From assembly GCA_016788045.1 (NCBI GenBank), contig JAEUTG010000021.1:16534-80533 (forward strand): a stretch of 64,000 nt of DNA. The letters run 5' to 3'. Source of the stretch: Bacteroidales bacterium. GTDB lineage: Bacteria > Bacteroidota > Bacteroidia > Bacteroidales > Lentimicrobiaceae. This document shows, in pieces, positions 37,464-45,130 of this stretch. Numbering within the stretch: position 1 is the stretch's first letter; every line of letters begins with the position of its first letter. A program made the translations under genes and the position numbers. A model generated the notes under the pieces. It made no database searches. It was given only the letters and a program-made list of their open reading frames with translations, and was not told where the DNA came from.

Positions 37464-39381
37464 TAACAAGCAACTTATAGGTCTCACTGAAATTCATTCC
37501 GGTGATCCTGACAAAGTAATAACCGGGTTTCAGGCCCGAAAGGCTGAAAACACAGGAATTGCTTCCGGGGCAAAAATCCCCGGATTCGAGCACCGTTTGT
37601 CCCAACGAATTGAATATGATCATATTCTGTGCTTCATCTGTCTTGTCGCCCAGCAACACCGTAATCTGTTCAGTGGCAGGATTCGGAAAGATAACCGGAA
37701 CCACACGGATGTAGTTTTCGCGCACCAGACTATCGGATCCGGCTTCGTTTGACACTACCAGTTTTACATTGAAGGTGCCTGTTCTCTGGTAAACAACATC
37801 TCCTGGAGTCTGAATTTCAGAAGATTGTGGTTCACCGCCCTCAAATTCCCAGTGCCAGGTAAGCGGACCACCGGAGGATAAGTCGGAGAAACGCACCGAT
37901 GAGCCGACCGGAATAACGGTGGTATCAGCCGCAAACAGCGCATTCGCGAGGTTCAGGTTAAAGGAGCCGTTCAGGGTGGTGATGCCGGTGTTCAGCGGAT
38001 CAAGCCAGGGTTTCAGCTGAACAGTGTCGTGTACGCCATTTGAAGTCCATGAATAATACAATCTGCCATAGAAATCAGGTCCGGTAAGGTTGCTGCACCC
38101 CGATTCACCACCGGTCAGCTGGCCGATCAGCAATCCGTTGTTGTCGAATAGCGGAGAACCTGAAGAGCCTCCTTCGGTAACTCCGTGTCCGTTTTCCGTT
38201 TCACTCCAAACAACCTGATAATGTGTTTCAGCCGTCTGGCCCCACTGATCCAGCGTCAACGGATCAGTATAAGTTGAGATCTTCTTCACATCACCTCCCG
38301 GATGGTGGATACACACCCCCGATGGGCTTATGGCACCGGAGCTGGTCCAGCCCGCATAATATGGCTGATAGGCAGCAGGAACCGGCTCATTCAGCCTGAC
38401 CAGATAAAAATCGCTTCCATTGTTGCCAGCCGGCGAACTACTTGCCAGTTTGACCGCTCCGGTAAGTGACTTATTGTCTGAAACAGCCTGGTTGTCGCAA
38501 CCCGGCGTTTCGTAATTGAAATAGAAAATCCACCGGGAAACATCATCGGGGCTGGAATAAGGTCCCGGGAAGGTACCGGCACAATGATCGGCGGTGAGAA
38601 TCAGGGGTGCAAAGTCTGAAGCGGTATTGTTGACCAATGTCCCAGTACACCAGTACGATGAACCAGCCCGCTTGATCTGTATCCTGACCACGCTCTTTAT
38701 CTGATCACGCCAATCGTCTCCCTCAGTGCAGGCAGCATTTACCTCACAACTCCCTGAAAGGGCTGCCGATCTGAAATCATCACCGGGAAACACCAGGGGC
38801 TTGTAGGCATACAATACTTCATCAATCACAAATGCCTGATAACCTGAATACTGAACCGGACAGGTGTATTCAATCACCAGAGCCTCCCCTTTGGTAATTT
38901 CAACGGCAAATTTCCCGGAAGGCTGGTTGTTGCGGCTGGTAAAGGCCCCCAATACCCGTGATTTATCTTCGGGATAAACAAAGAGCTGAGCACCCGCGGG
39001 CAGTTTGAAATCCGAGAAATAGAGCCCGAGTCCGTAGGCACCTGAACTTCTGACAACAAGAACCCATGTTGAAACCGAACCTTCGCTCAGTATCTTAATT
39101 CCTGAATTTGAAGTTGTTAAATTTACCGGGATACTGATGCCCATGCGTTCGGGCAGACCGGAAAGCCCAGCCTCCATGTCTTCCTTCTCCAGCGCCTCAA
39201 CATCGGGCGGCGGGAGCTCCTGAATCAGCCTTTCCTGCTGCAACCGGCCTAAGTCAGGCAAAACAGGACGGCCGCTGACACTCAGCTGCCCGCAAACCGG
39301 GCTGGAAACTAAGAGCATCATTGTCAGTATTATACCAGATACCAACGGAATATTCCGGAATCTTCCTATATCAAAAAGCAT
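37453..39381 (-). CDS. Secreted trypsin-like serine protease with PKD and T9SS type A sorting domain
   Basis: This 642-residue protein has a signal peptide (SGIILTMMLLVSSPVCG) and a propeptide-like region (~30-190). The protease domain has CEVNAACTEGDDWRDQIKSVVRI, catalytic His in LILTADHCAG, and catalytic Ser in EGGSSGSPLFDNNG, the layout of lysyl-endopeptidase-type enzymes. A PKD domain (~480-560, SVRFSDLSSGGPLTWHWEFEG) follows. The C-terminal type A sorting domain has VIFPNPATEQITVLL and LKPGYYFVRI. The protein should be exported by T9SS. The exact cleavage specificity is not decided. Confidence 0.88.
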   Translation of the reverse strand: MLFDIGRFRNIPLVSGIILTMMLLVSSPVCGQLSVSGRPVLPDLGRLQQERLIQELPPPDVEALEKEDMEAGLSGLPERMGISIPVNLTTSNSGIKILSEGSVSTWVLVVRSSGAYGLGLYFSDFKLPAGAQLFVYPEDKSRVLGAFTSRNNQPSGKFAVEITKGEALVIEYTCPVQYSGYQAFVIDEVLYAYKPLVFPGDDFRSAALSGSCEVNAACTEGDDWRDQIKSVVRIQIKRAGSSYWCTGTLVNNTASDFAPLILTADHCAGTFPGPYSSPDDVSRWIFYFNYETPGCDNQAVSDNKSLTGAVKLASSSPAGNNGSDFYLVRLNEPVPAAYQPYYAGWTSSGAISPSGVCIHHPGGDVKKISTYTDPLTLDQWGQTAETHYQVVWSETENGHGVTEGGSSGSPLFDNNGLLIGQLTGGESGCSNLTGPDFYGRLYYSWTSNGVHDTVQLKPWLDPLNTGITTLNGSFNLNLANALFAADTTVIPVGSSVRFSDLSSGGPLTWHWEFEGGEPQSSEIQTPGDVVYQRTGTFNVKLVVSNEAGSDSLVRENYIRVVPVIFPNPATEQITVLLGDKTDEAQNMIIFNSLGQTVLESGDFCPGSNSCVFSLSGLKPGYYFVRITGMNFSETYKLLVIRN

Positions 39382-39700
39382 GGGACTTTATCGTAGTTAG
39401 TGAATCATTGCAATACAAAAACGAAGTTAAGATTAATCTGAATATCGCGCACTTGTAACCAGGATTAATTCACGATTCACCCAACCATGCATTATTCTTA
39501 AAGCTGAACATATCTTCCCGGCTGTTGAAGTGAAAATTACAAGATTCTGCCGATTCACTGACAATGCAGGATCAGCCTGAAAAAAAATACGTAAAACACA
39601 CATTACAAATTCATATTTACCTGATTATAATAAAAGAATGTACCCTGAGTGTACAACAAAACTTATCACTACTACTACAGAGCTCCGCTAACTATTGATT

Positions 39701-41050
39701 ATGAGATTAATACGAAACAAAATCACCACTTACCTGGTAGTTACCTCCCTTGTATCCGTCGGAATTGTAACTTTCATATACCTGTATTTCGGGGCTTCCT
39801 GCGAAAAAATCAAACGGAATTATGCAGAATCACAGCTTGTGCTTCTGCAAAATCATCTCAAAGTTAACTCGATTCCGGGTAGCCGGGCATTGATCCGGAT
39901 TTCTGAATCTGAATCTTTAAGGAGCAGCATCTGTCAGGAGCAAAAACTACCTGCAGGTCTGGGTGAACAGCTTTCGGCTGCCGGCTTTGAATTTGTTATT
40001 GCAACGGATGCCTCCCTGAAACCTGAGCTGGCTTATCCTCCCGCAGCCCTTGGTTACCTGAAGATACTCCCCAACGACAAAAAGGCATTTGAGGAATTCG
40101 TGAGCGACGGGAGAGTGACCAGATATTATTCCTGGCACAGGGATTCGCTTTATGAGCTGTCTGTTCTTAAAGCAGAACCCTGTAGCGAAGCGGGCGGAGG
40201 GTCTGTTCAGTGGATTTTTGGCGGAAAGTATATTGAAAAAGAACTGGCCAATACCCTGATTACCTCCGATCCCGGAAAAATCAGCGTTCAACGACCGGCT
40301 GCCCCGGCCGGCACTGCCTTCAGCAAGCAAAGCTCAAATTATTCTACGACACTACCCCTGTATGGATGGGATAATTATCCTGTGGCTTCTGTAAACCTGG
40401 AAACAAAGCCCGGACTTGTGCTGTTGTTGTCAGATCTGAACCGGATGTTGTTGTTGCTGCTTGCAGTCACAGTCGTTTTGTTTTCCCTTTTTTCCTTTGT
40501 TTACCTGAACCGGTATTACATCCTGCCATTGAAACTTATATCATTGGCAATCAAACACAAAGACCCTGACTACATCAAGATGATGGATGATAAGGACCCT
40601 GATTTCAATTCATTGCAGAACATGCTCATCAATGTCTTCAATCAGGAGAAACTACTATCTGACATCATGAACAGACGCAGCACAGAGATGATAAATACCT
40701 TTCATGCAGCTATTCTGTCGAAGCTGAGTGACTCAGTATATGCATACGACCACAAAGGCGTGATCACCTACTGGAACAAATCAGCCGAAGAACTCTACAG
40801 CATACCTGAAGAAGAAGCCGTTGGCAAAATTGCTTTTGAACTGATCAAGAGCAAATGGAAAATTGCGGAGGAAGAACGGTTTCAGGCAGAATCCCTGAAA
40901 AACACCGGAATCTGGAAAGGCCCGCTGGTACAGGAGTTGCCCGATGGTTCAGAGATCCATGTTGAGGCAACTGTATCAGTTCTCAATGACAACGAGGACA
41001 AACTGATCGGTTATTTATGTGTTGTCCGAAAACCCGTAATTCAGGCCTGA
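39701..41050 (+). CDS. Orphan membrane PAS-domain sensor without an output domain
   Basis: This 449-residue protein has a membrane helix near residues 9-30, an extracytoplasmic domain of ~215 residues (CHASE4-like in length, with two Cys-poor regions), a second helix (LLLLLAVTVVLFSLFSFVYL, ~251-270) and a cytoplasmic linker. The end of the protein is a PAS domain (SDSVYAYDHKGVITYWNKSAEELYSIPEEEAVGKIA, then VQELPDGSEIHVEATVSVL). There is no kinase, GGDEF, methyl-acceptor or DNA-binding domain after it, and no frame continues. It may be a partner protein for a separate kinase, or a degraded sensor. The promoter is not obvious. Confidence 0.75.
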   Translation: MRLIRNKITTYLVVTSLVSVGIVTFIYLYFGASCEKIKRNYAESQLVLLQNHLKVNSIPGSRALIRISESESLRSSICQEQKLPAGLGEQLSAAGFEFVIATDASLKPELAYPPAALGYLKILPNDKKAFEEFVSDGRVTRYYSWHRDSLYELSVLKAEPCSEAGGGSVQWIFGGKYIEKELANTLITSDPGKISVQRPAAPAGTAFSKQSSNYSTTLPLYGWDNYPVASVNLETKPGLVLLLSDLNRMLLLLLAVTVVLFSLFSFVYLNRYYILPLKLISLAIKHKDPDYIKMMDDKDPDFNSLQNMLINVFNQEKLLSDIMNRRSTEMINTFHAAILSKLSDSVYAYDHKGVITYWNKSAEELYSIPEEEAVGKIAFELIKSKWKIAEEERFQAESLKNTGIWKGPLVQELPDGSEIHVEATVSVLNDNEDKLIGYLCVVRKPVIQA

Positions 41051-41230
41051 CACACTCATTGCTTTTCCTGGAATAATGTCCTTAAACTCTGTGCTATTCA
41101 CTTGCCCGGCCTAAACCTACTCTTCCGGGCTGGTCGTTATAGCCGTAATGTTAATCTTTGTGAAATCGCGGCAAATTGGCGGATATCCTTTGAACCCGGG
41201 GGCATTTAAAACTGTTTAGTTCAGAAAAGT

Positions 41231-41875
41231 ATGAAACCATTTATGTTAGCTGCAATGGCTGTTATCTCGTCCCTGACGCTGACAGCCTGCAACCGGCAGT
41301 CACCTGAGGAAAGAGAGACCACCATGAACACCGGAAATATGAAGACTGACACTGCAACATTTGGTTCCGGATGCTTCTGGTGTTCCGAAGCCATTTTTCT
41401 TCAGCTAAAAGGAGTAATCAGTGTTGAATCAGGTTATTCGGGCGGGGCTCGCCCCAATCCTACCTATGAGCAGGTAAGCTCAGGAGCTACCGGGCACGCC
41501 GAGGTGATACAGGTGCTGTATGATCCGGAAGTAATAGCCTACAAGGAACTTCTGGAAGTCTTCTGGAAAACGCATGATCCCACCACCCTGAACCGCCAGG
41601 GAGCGGATGTCGGAACGCAATACCGTTCCGTGATCTTTTATCACAATGAGGATCAGAAAGAACAGGCAGAATATTACAAAAAGGAACTTGACGCCAGTGG
41701 CTCATGGAAAGATCCCATTGTAACCGAGATCTCCGCTTTCAAGGCTTTCTACAAAGCCGAGGATTATCACCAGAACTATTACAACAACAACAAAAGAGCG
41801 CCCTATTGCACTTTTGTAATCGGGCCGAAACTCGAAAAGTTTGAAAAAGTTTTCGGAGAGAAATACGGCAAATAA
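41231..41875 (+). CDS. msrA: Peptide methionine sulfoxide reductase MsrA, lipoprotein form
   Basis: MsrA reduces the S-epimer of methionine sulfoxide in proteins. The catalytic domain (~40-205) has the defining GSGCFWCSEAIF with the active Cys, GVISVESGYSGG, TGHAEVIQVLYDP, LEVFWKTHDPTTLNRQGADVGTQYRSVIF and the HQNYY near the C terminus. The N terminus is a signal peptide ending in a lipobox (SLTLTAC), so the enzyme is probably anchored in the periplasm or outer membrane, repairing envelope proteins. It stands alone, with no msrB partner in the window. Confidence 0.93.
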   Translation: MKPFMLAAMAVISSLTLTACNRQSPEERETTMNTGNMKTDTATFGSGCFWCSEAIFLQLKGVISVESGYSGGARPNPTYEQVSSGATGHAEVIQVLYDPEVIAYKELLEVFWKTHDPTTLNRQGADVGTQYRSVIFYHNEDQKEQAEYYKKELDASGSWKDPIVTEISAFKAFYKAEDYHQNYYNNNKRAPYCTFVIGPKLEKFEKVFGEKYGK

Positions 41876-42066
41876 TTCAATCCCGGTAGTCAGAAGAGGC
41901 CTCGTTGTGCTGCTCAGTTTAAAGCAATAAACCGGATTGACACTGGTTCATGTACAGACCATTCAGCCGGAACCGGTTGGAGCAACCACCCGGCCACCCT
42001 TCAGGATCATTTAATTGAGTCAATTCTGATATTTTCCCGGAATCAAGGGACAAGCCGTCGGGAGAA

Positions 42067-42819
42067 CTAACGTTTAAAATCCGTCGCATTCTTGACTTCA
42101 TCCACCGTGAGCAACGGCTTTTGTTCGAGATCAACGGAGGCCCCAACTTCTATGATGTTGCTTTTGTAGGCAGGGTTTGAACTGCTGCTCCTGTATGGTC
42201 TGATTCCGCGCAAAGGGACCCCGGCTCTGATCATTGCCAGTGCAACAATTTTTACATCCTTCAGCGGCACCTCAGAACCGAACCACAAGGCATTGGTTTG
42301 TTTCTTACTCATGTACTGTGATGGAGGTCTGCTTAAAAACTTATAACCAAGCGCCTCCAGTTCAAGAACCAGCCGCTTTTCGTCGATGGTTTTGTTGTAG
42401 TATTGAACTTCAACATTCCTTCCCGGTGAATAACCTTTCACCAGATTTTTTATCGCATCGTTTGCCAGGATGGCGTGTTCAAGAATTTCATCCGATGAGA
42501 GTGTACGGATGCTATCAACAGAAAGCCCATACTGGTTCATCAGTTCCGATTCCAGTTTCATTTTTTTCTCTTCCAGTGCTGCAATCTCAAACTGAAGAGC
42601 GTCGTTTTCAACTTTGTTTTTTTGCTTGATGGCTTCCTGGGCCCTGATTTCCTTATAAAGGGTATTCAACCGGACCGATCCGTATATAAAAAGTGCGAAA
42701 ACCACCGGCAATACGATGATGCTGATAATCCGGCTGCTCTTTGCGACCCGGTCGATTCTGGCCATGTCAATATCGCCCCTGAGCTTTTCAATTTCCTTGT
42801 CTAATTTCTGATTATCCAT
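42067..42819 (-). CDS. Membrane protein with coiled coil and a conserved C-terminal domain, unknown function
   Basis: This 250-residue protein has a short cytoplasmic N terminus (~1-30), one membrane helix (IISIIVLPVVFALFIYGSV) and a coiled coil (~55-95, rich in E, K and L heptads). A C-terminal domain (~125-230) contains VEVQYYNKTIDEKRLVLELEALGYKF, ALWFGSEVPLKDVKIVALAMIRAGVPLRGIRPYR. That last pattern (a strand, two helices and a YGxxV-type strand) occurs in other bacterial envelope proteins, but I cannot name it. It is 3 bp after the two-helix gene at 42823-43125 and surely shares its transcript. Confidence 0.7.
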   Translation of the reverse strand: MDNQKLDKEIEKLRGDIDMARIDRVAKSSRIISIIVLPVVFALFIYGSVRLNTLYKEIRAQEAIKQKNKVENDALQFEIAALEEKKMKLESELMNQYGLSVDSIRTLSSDEILEHAILANDAIKNLVKGYSPGRNVEVQYYNKTIDEKRLVLELEALGYKFLSRPPSQYMSKKQTNALWFGSEVPLKDVKIVALAMIRAGVPLRGIRPYRSSSSNPAYKSNIIEVGASVDLEQKPLLTVDEVKNATDFKR

Positions 42820-42822
42820 AGC

Positions 42823-43125
42823 TCAAAACTTTCCGGTAAAAATAATTTTCATCGATTTCGACCACATGAACAGAATCCGGGATACGGCGTAGGCCAGAAA
42901 TCCGGTCGGACCAATAAACAGCGCCAGTTGCTCCATGGTAATCTTTTCCTGACGGTAAAGGTCGAAGGCAAGGTAAATGATCAACCCCAGTGATAGTATT
43001 GCACTGATCAGGTAAACGAAGCGTTCAGGCTTAAACTTGCCTGTTATTTCGAGCACAATTTTTTTGCGGGCTTCGTAGGTCTCAATTGAGATACCGGAAG
43101 CATTTTCTTCATTGTTATCAGGCAT
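42823..43125 (-). CDS. Small two-helix membrane protein of unknown function
   Basis: This 100-residue protein has an acidic N terminus and then two membrane helices (FVYLISAILSLGLIIYLAF and LALFIGPTGFLAYAVSRILFM), with short basic ends. No motif is recognised. It is first in a tight two-gene operon (3 bp gap) with the coiled-coil membrane protein downstream. The pair may form one envelope complex, but the function is not inferable from the sequence. Confidence 0.65.
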   Translation of the reverse strand: MPDNNEENASGISIETYEARKKIVLEITGKFKPERFVYLISAILSLGLIIYLAFDLYRQEKITMEQLALFIGPTGFLAYAVSRILFMWSKSMKIIFTGKF

Positions 43126-43717
43126 AGCTCAGAATTTTTTTATTTCAGAAAAATACACTTAAAACAGCCAGCGGTGTGTAACCAAAGTCTGACTTATCTG
43201 ACAAACTGATTCTCAGAATATTGAAAGCACGGACAAAGAACTATTTCAAAGGATAATCAACAACAGAAATAAGTAATTGTTTCATTCATAACTGAATCAG
43301 ATTCAAACACCTGAATCCAGGCCCAGAAATAAGGGTAAGTTGTTTCAAGCGGTGCCTGTTGAAGCCAGTTCCAGACTCATTTAACCGAAAAATCAATTCT
43401 GATTCATGATCTGTCACACCAGGGTACAGCAGATCGGAACGATTCTGCTTTACAAAGCAGCATCTGACTGAGAAAGAAATTAAATCAGCCCTGTCTGTTC
43501 ATTCCTGTTATCTGTAATATGGATACCGCATTTTCCGACCAAAATCCCTTGGTTAACCAAGGTACATGCATGCGTTTGCCGGTGTCAGCGCAACAGACAG
43601 ATAAACTGATTTATTTTTATTGGATTCATGGAAAGAAATCAGAGACCGCCCGGCATCTTAAACTTTTATGGAAAACCAACCGGATAAATCCGCTTGATGT
43701 CGTTTATACTTATTACA

Positions 43718-43757
43718 GATAAGGAGACTCCCCGCTGCTGGCTGGGTCCGGTAATAC
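43718..43757. repeat. 40 bp repeat, copy 1 (tRNA-Leu 3'-end-derived)
   Basis: This copy opens with GATAAGGAGACTC, which matches the 3' end of the tRNA-Leu gene on its minus strand, and ends in GTAATAC. It differs from copy 2 (43933-43972) at four of 40 positions. An A-rich tail follows both copies. Confidence 0.75.
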
Positions 43758-43772
43758 TATAAGACAAAAAAA

Positions 43773-43918
43773 GAGGCTGTCTCATGAGTTAATACAGGCT
43801 TCGACTCCGCTCAGCCTGACATTTGATAATCAATGGATTGTCATATTGAGCAGCTTGCCCCGCCCACTTCGGCGGGGTAGTCGAAATATAGACAATCCCT
43901 GACTTTTGAGACATCCTC
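43773..43918. mobile_element. MITE-like element with GAGGCTGTCTCA-type terminal inverted repeats
   Basis: GAGGCTGTCTCATGAGT (43773-43789) is inverted at 43902-43918 as ACTTTTGAGACATCCTC, with three mismatches in 17. Inside is a second inverted repeat (TTCGACTCCGCTCAGCC at 43800 against TTGAGC and TAGTCGAA at 43845-43885) and a GCCCCGCC/GGCGGGG hairpin. The element has no coding capacity. It lies between the two 40 bp repeat copies. Sequences like GAGGCTGTCTCA occur, as I recall, at the ends of Bacteroidota transposable elements. Confidence 0.55.
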
Positions 43919-43932
43919 AATATATCTGTGCG

Positions 43933-43972
43933 GATAAGGAGACTCTCCGCTGCAGGCGGGGTCCGGTATTAC
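43933..43972. repeat. 40 bp repeat, copy 2 (tRNA-Leu 3'-end-derived)
   Basis: Its upstream part, 43925-43945, is identical over 21 bp to 44008-44028, which covers the tRNA-Leu 3' end and the bases just beyond it. The rest departs from the tRNA. Confidence 0.75.
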
Positions 43973-43980
43973 AATAAAAC

Positions 43981-44002
43981 AAAAAAACCCGCTTACGCGG
44001 GT
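43981..44002 (-). terminator. Terminator of tRNA-Leu
   Basis: On the minus strand ACCCGC and GCGGGT (43987-44002) form a 6 bp stem with a 4-base loop, followed by seven Ts (43981-43987). It is directly downstream of the tRNA. Confidence 0.75.
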
Positions 44003-44011
44003 ATTATTCTG

Positions 44012-44093
44012 TGCGGATAAGGAGACTCGAACTCCTACGCCTCTCGGCACCAGATCCTAAGTCTGGCGCGGCTACCAATTACGCCATATCCGC
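44012..44093 (-). tRNA. tRNA-Leu (anticodon UAG)
   Basis: The minus strand folds as a complete cloverleaf. The acceptor stem GCGGATA pairs with TATCCGC. The D-arm is GCG-TAATTGGTA-GC. The anticodon arm CCAGA-CTTAGGA-TCTGG gives anticodon TAG. There is a class II variable loop and the T-arm AGGAG-TTCGAGT-CTCCT. The discriminator is A. CCA is not encoded. A -7 element lies at 44104-44111 and a terminator follows at 43981-44002. Confidence 0.97.
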
Positions 44094-44103
44094 TTCAGGG
44101 GTG

Positions 44104-44111
44104 CAAAGATA
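44104..44111 (-). promoter_or_regulatory. Bacteroidota -7 element of tRNA-Leu
   Basis: The minus strand reads TATCTTTG (TAnnTTTG), ending 11 bp upstream of the tRNA 5' end, the usual spacing for an RNA gene. Confidence 0.6.
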
Positions 44112-44237
44112 CGAATTTATTTCAGCAGAGAAATATTTTATCCAGCCTTTAGCCCTCCGTTTAAACATTTGCACACTTCCTGCGTTTAATTCCCATAGAT
44201 TCTGATTGTCAATATTTTACAACACAAACCACTGAAT

Positions 44238-45083
44238 ATGAAAACAATACTGAGTTTGCTCGTTTCACTCCTCCTCCTGATGCCCGGATATTCACAGGAA
44301 ATTTATCAGCATGGAAGATTAACCCTGCTCTGGGAGAAAACTGAAGGCCTGAAAACACCTGAATCTGTGTTGTATGATCCGACAGGAAACGTTCTTTATG
44401 TTGCCAATATCAATGACAATCCATGGCAGAAGGATGGCAATGGTTATATCTCAAAACTGGCAACCGATGGCACAATTCTCTCAGCCAGGTGGGCAACAGG
44501 GCTCAGTGCCCCCAAAGGCATGGGCATCCTGAACGGAAAACTCTATGTCACAAACATTGATGAAGTTGCTGAAATTGACCTGGAAACCGGTAAAGTCATC
44601 AACAGGTACACCCACCCTGAAGCTGTAAACCTGAACGACATCGCCGTGAATCCAGATGGTCAGGTATATGTTTCTGACAGTAAGGGCAATTACATATATT
44701 ATCTGCTGAACAACAAGCTGGAGATTTTCTCTGACTCCCCTGAAATACAAGGCAGCAACGGCTTGTGCATTTACAAAAGGCAGCTACTTTGCGGACAAGA
44801 CAACAGTGTGGTCGCGATCAACCTCGTTTCGAAGGAAGTCACCCCATTCATTGAAGACACCGGAGGAATTGACGGCATTGAAGTTATCGGGAAAGACACC
44901 TTTCTGATCTCCGACTGGTCGGGGCATGTATACATGGCCGAACCAGGAAAGGAAAAATTCCTGCTGCTCGACACCACTCCGGTAAAGAAAAATGCCGCCG
45001 ATATCGGCTACAACCGGTCGGAAGGCATCCTGTATGTACCAACCTTCTTCAGCAATGGGGTGACGGCTTACAGACTTGATTAA
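44238..45083 (+). CDS. Secreted SMP-30/gluconolactonase-like beta-propeller protein
   Basis: This 281-residue protein has a signal peptide (MKTILSLLVSLLLLMPGYS). The mature protein has NHL/SMP-30-type repeats: ESVLYDPTGNVLYVANINDN, GILNGKLYVTNIDEVAEIDL, DIAVNPDGQVYVSDSKGNYIYYL and a closing GILYVPTFFSNGVTAYRLD. Lactonase-type metal ligands (E and D near the propeller top) are partly present (ESVLYD, NLNDIAVN). Activity cannot be judged. It is followed after 47 bp by a GSDH-like dehydrogenase on the same strand, so both may act on sugars outside the cytoplasm. Confidence 0.75.
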   Translation: MKTILSLLVSLLLLMPGYSQEIYQHGRLTLLWEKTEGLKTPESVLYDPTGNVLYVANINDNPWQKDGNGYISKLATDGTILSARWATGLSAPKGMGILNGKLYVTNIDEVAEIDLETGKVINRYTHPEAVNLNDIAVNPDGQVYVSDSKGNYIYYLLNNKLEIFSDSPEIQGSNGLCIYKRQLLCGQDNSVVAINLVSKEVTPFIEDTGGIDGIEVIGKDTFLISDWSGHVYMAEPGKEKFLLLDTTPVKKNAADIGYNRSEGILYVPTFFSNGVTAYRLD

Positions 45084-45130
45084 AACCCAGAAGGTCTGAC
45101 AATCTTGACATCTCCTTCAAATACCTGATT

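Noticed and set aside
43547..43562. Palindrome CCTTGGTTAACCAAGG as an operator
   Set aside because: It is perfect but isolated, far from any start codon and not repeated in the window.
43519..43722. Small frame before the tRNA repeats
   Set aside because: It runs into repeat copy 1 and has no homology-like features, so I treat the stretch as intergenic.
43718..43972. Pseudo-tRNA genes
   Set aside because: The copies share only the last 13-21 bp with tRNA-Leu, and no acceptor, D or anticodon arm is present, so I record them as repeats.
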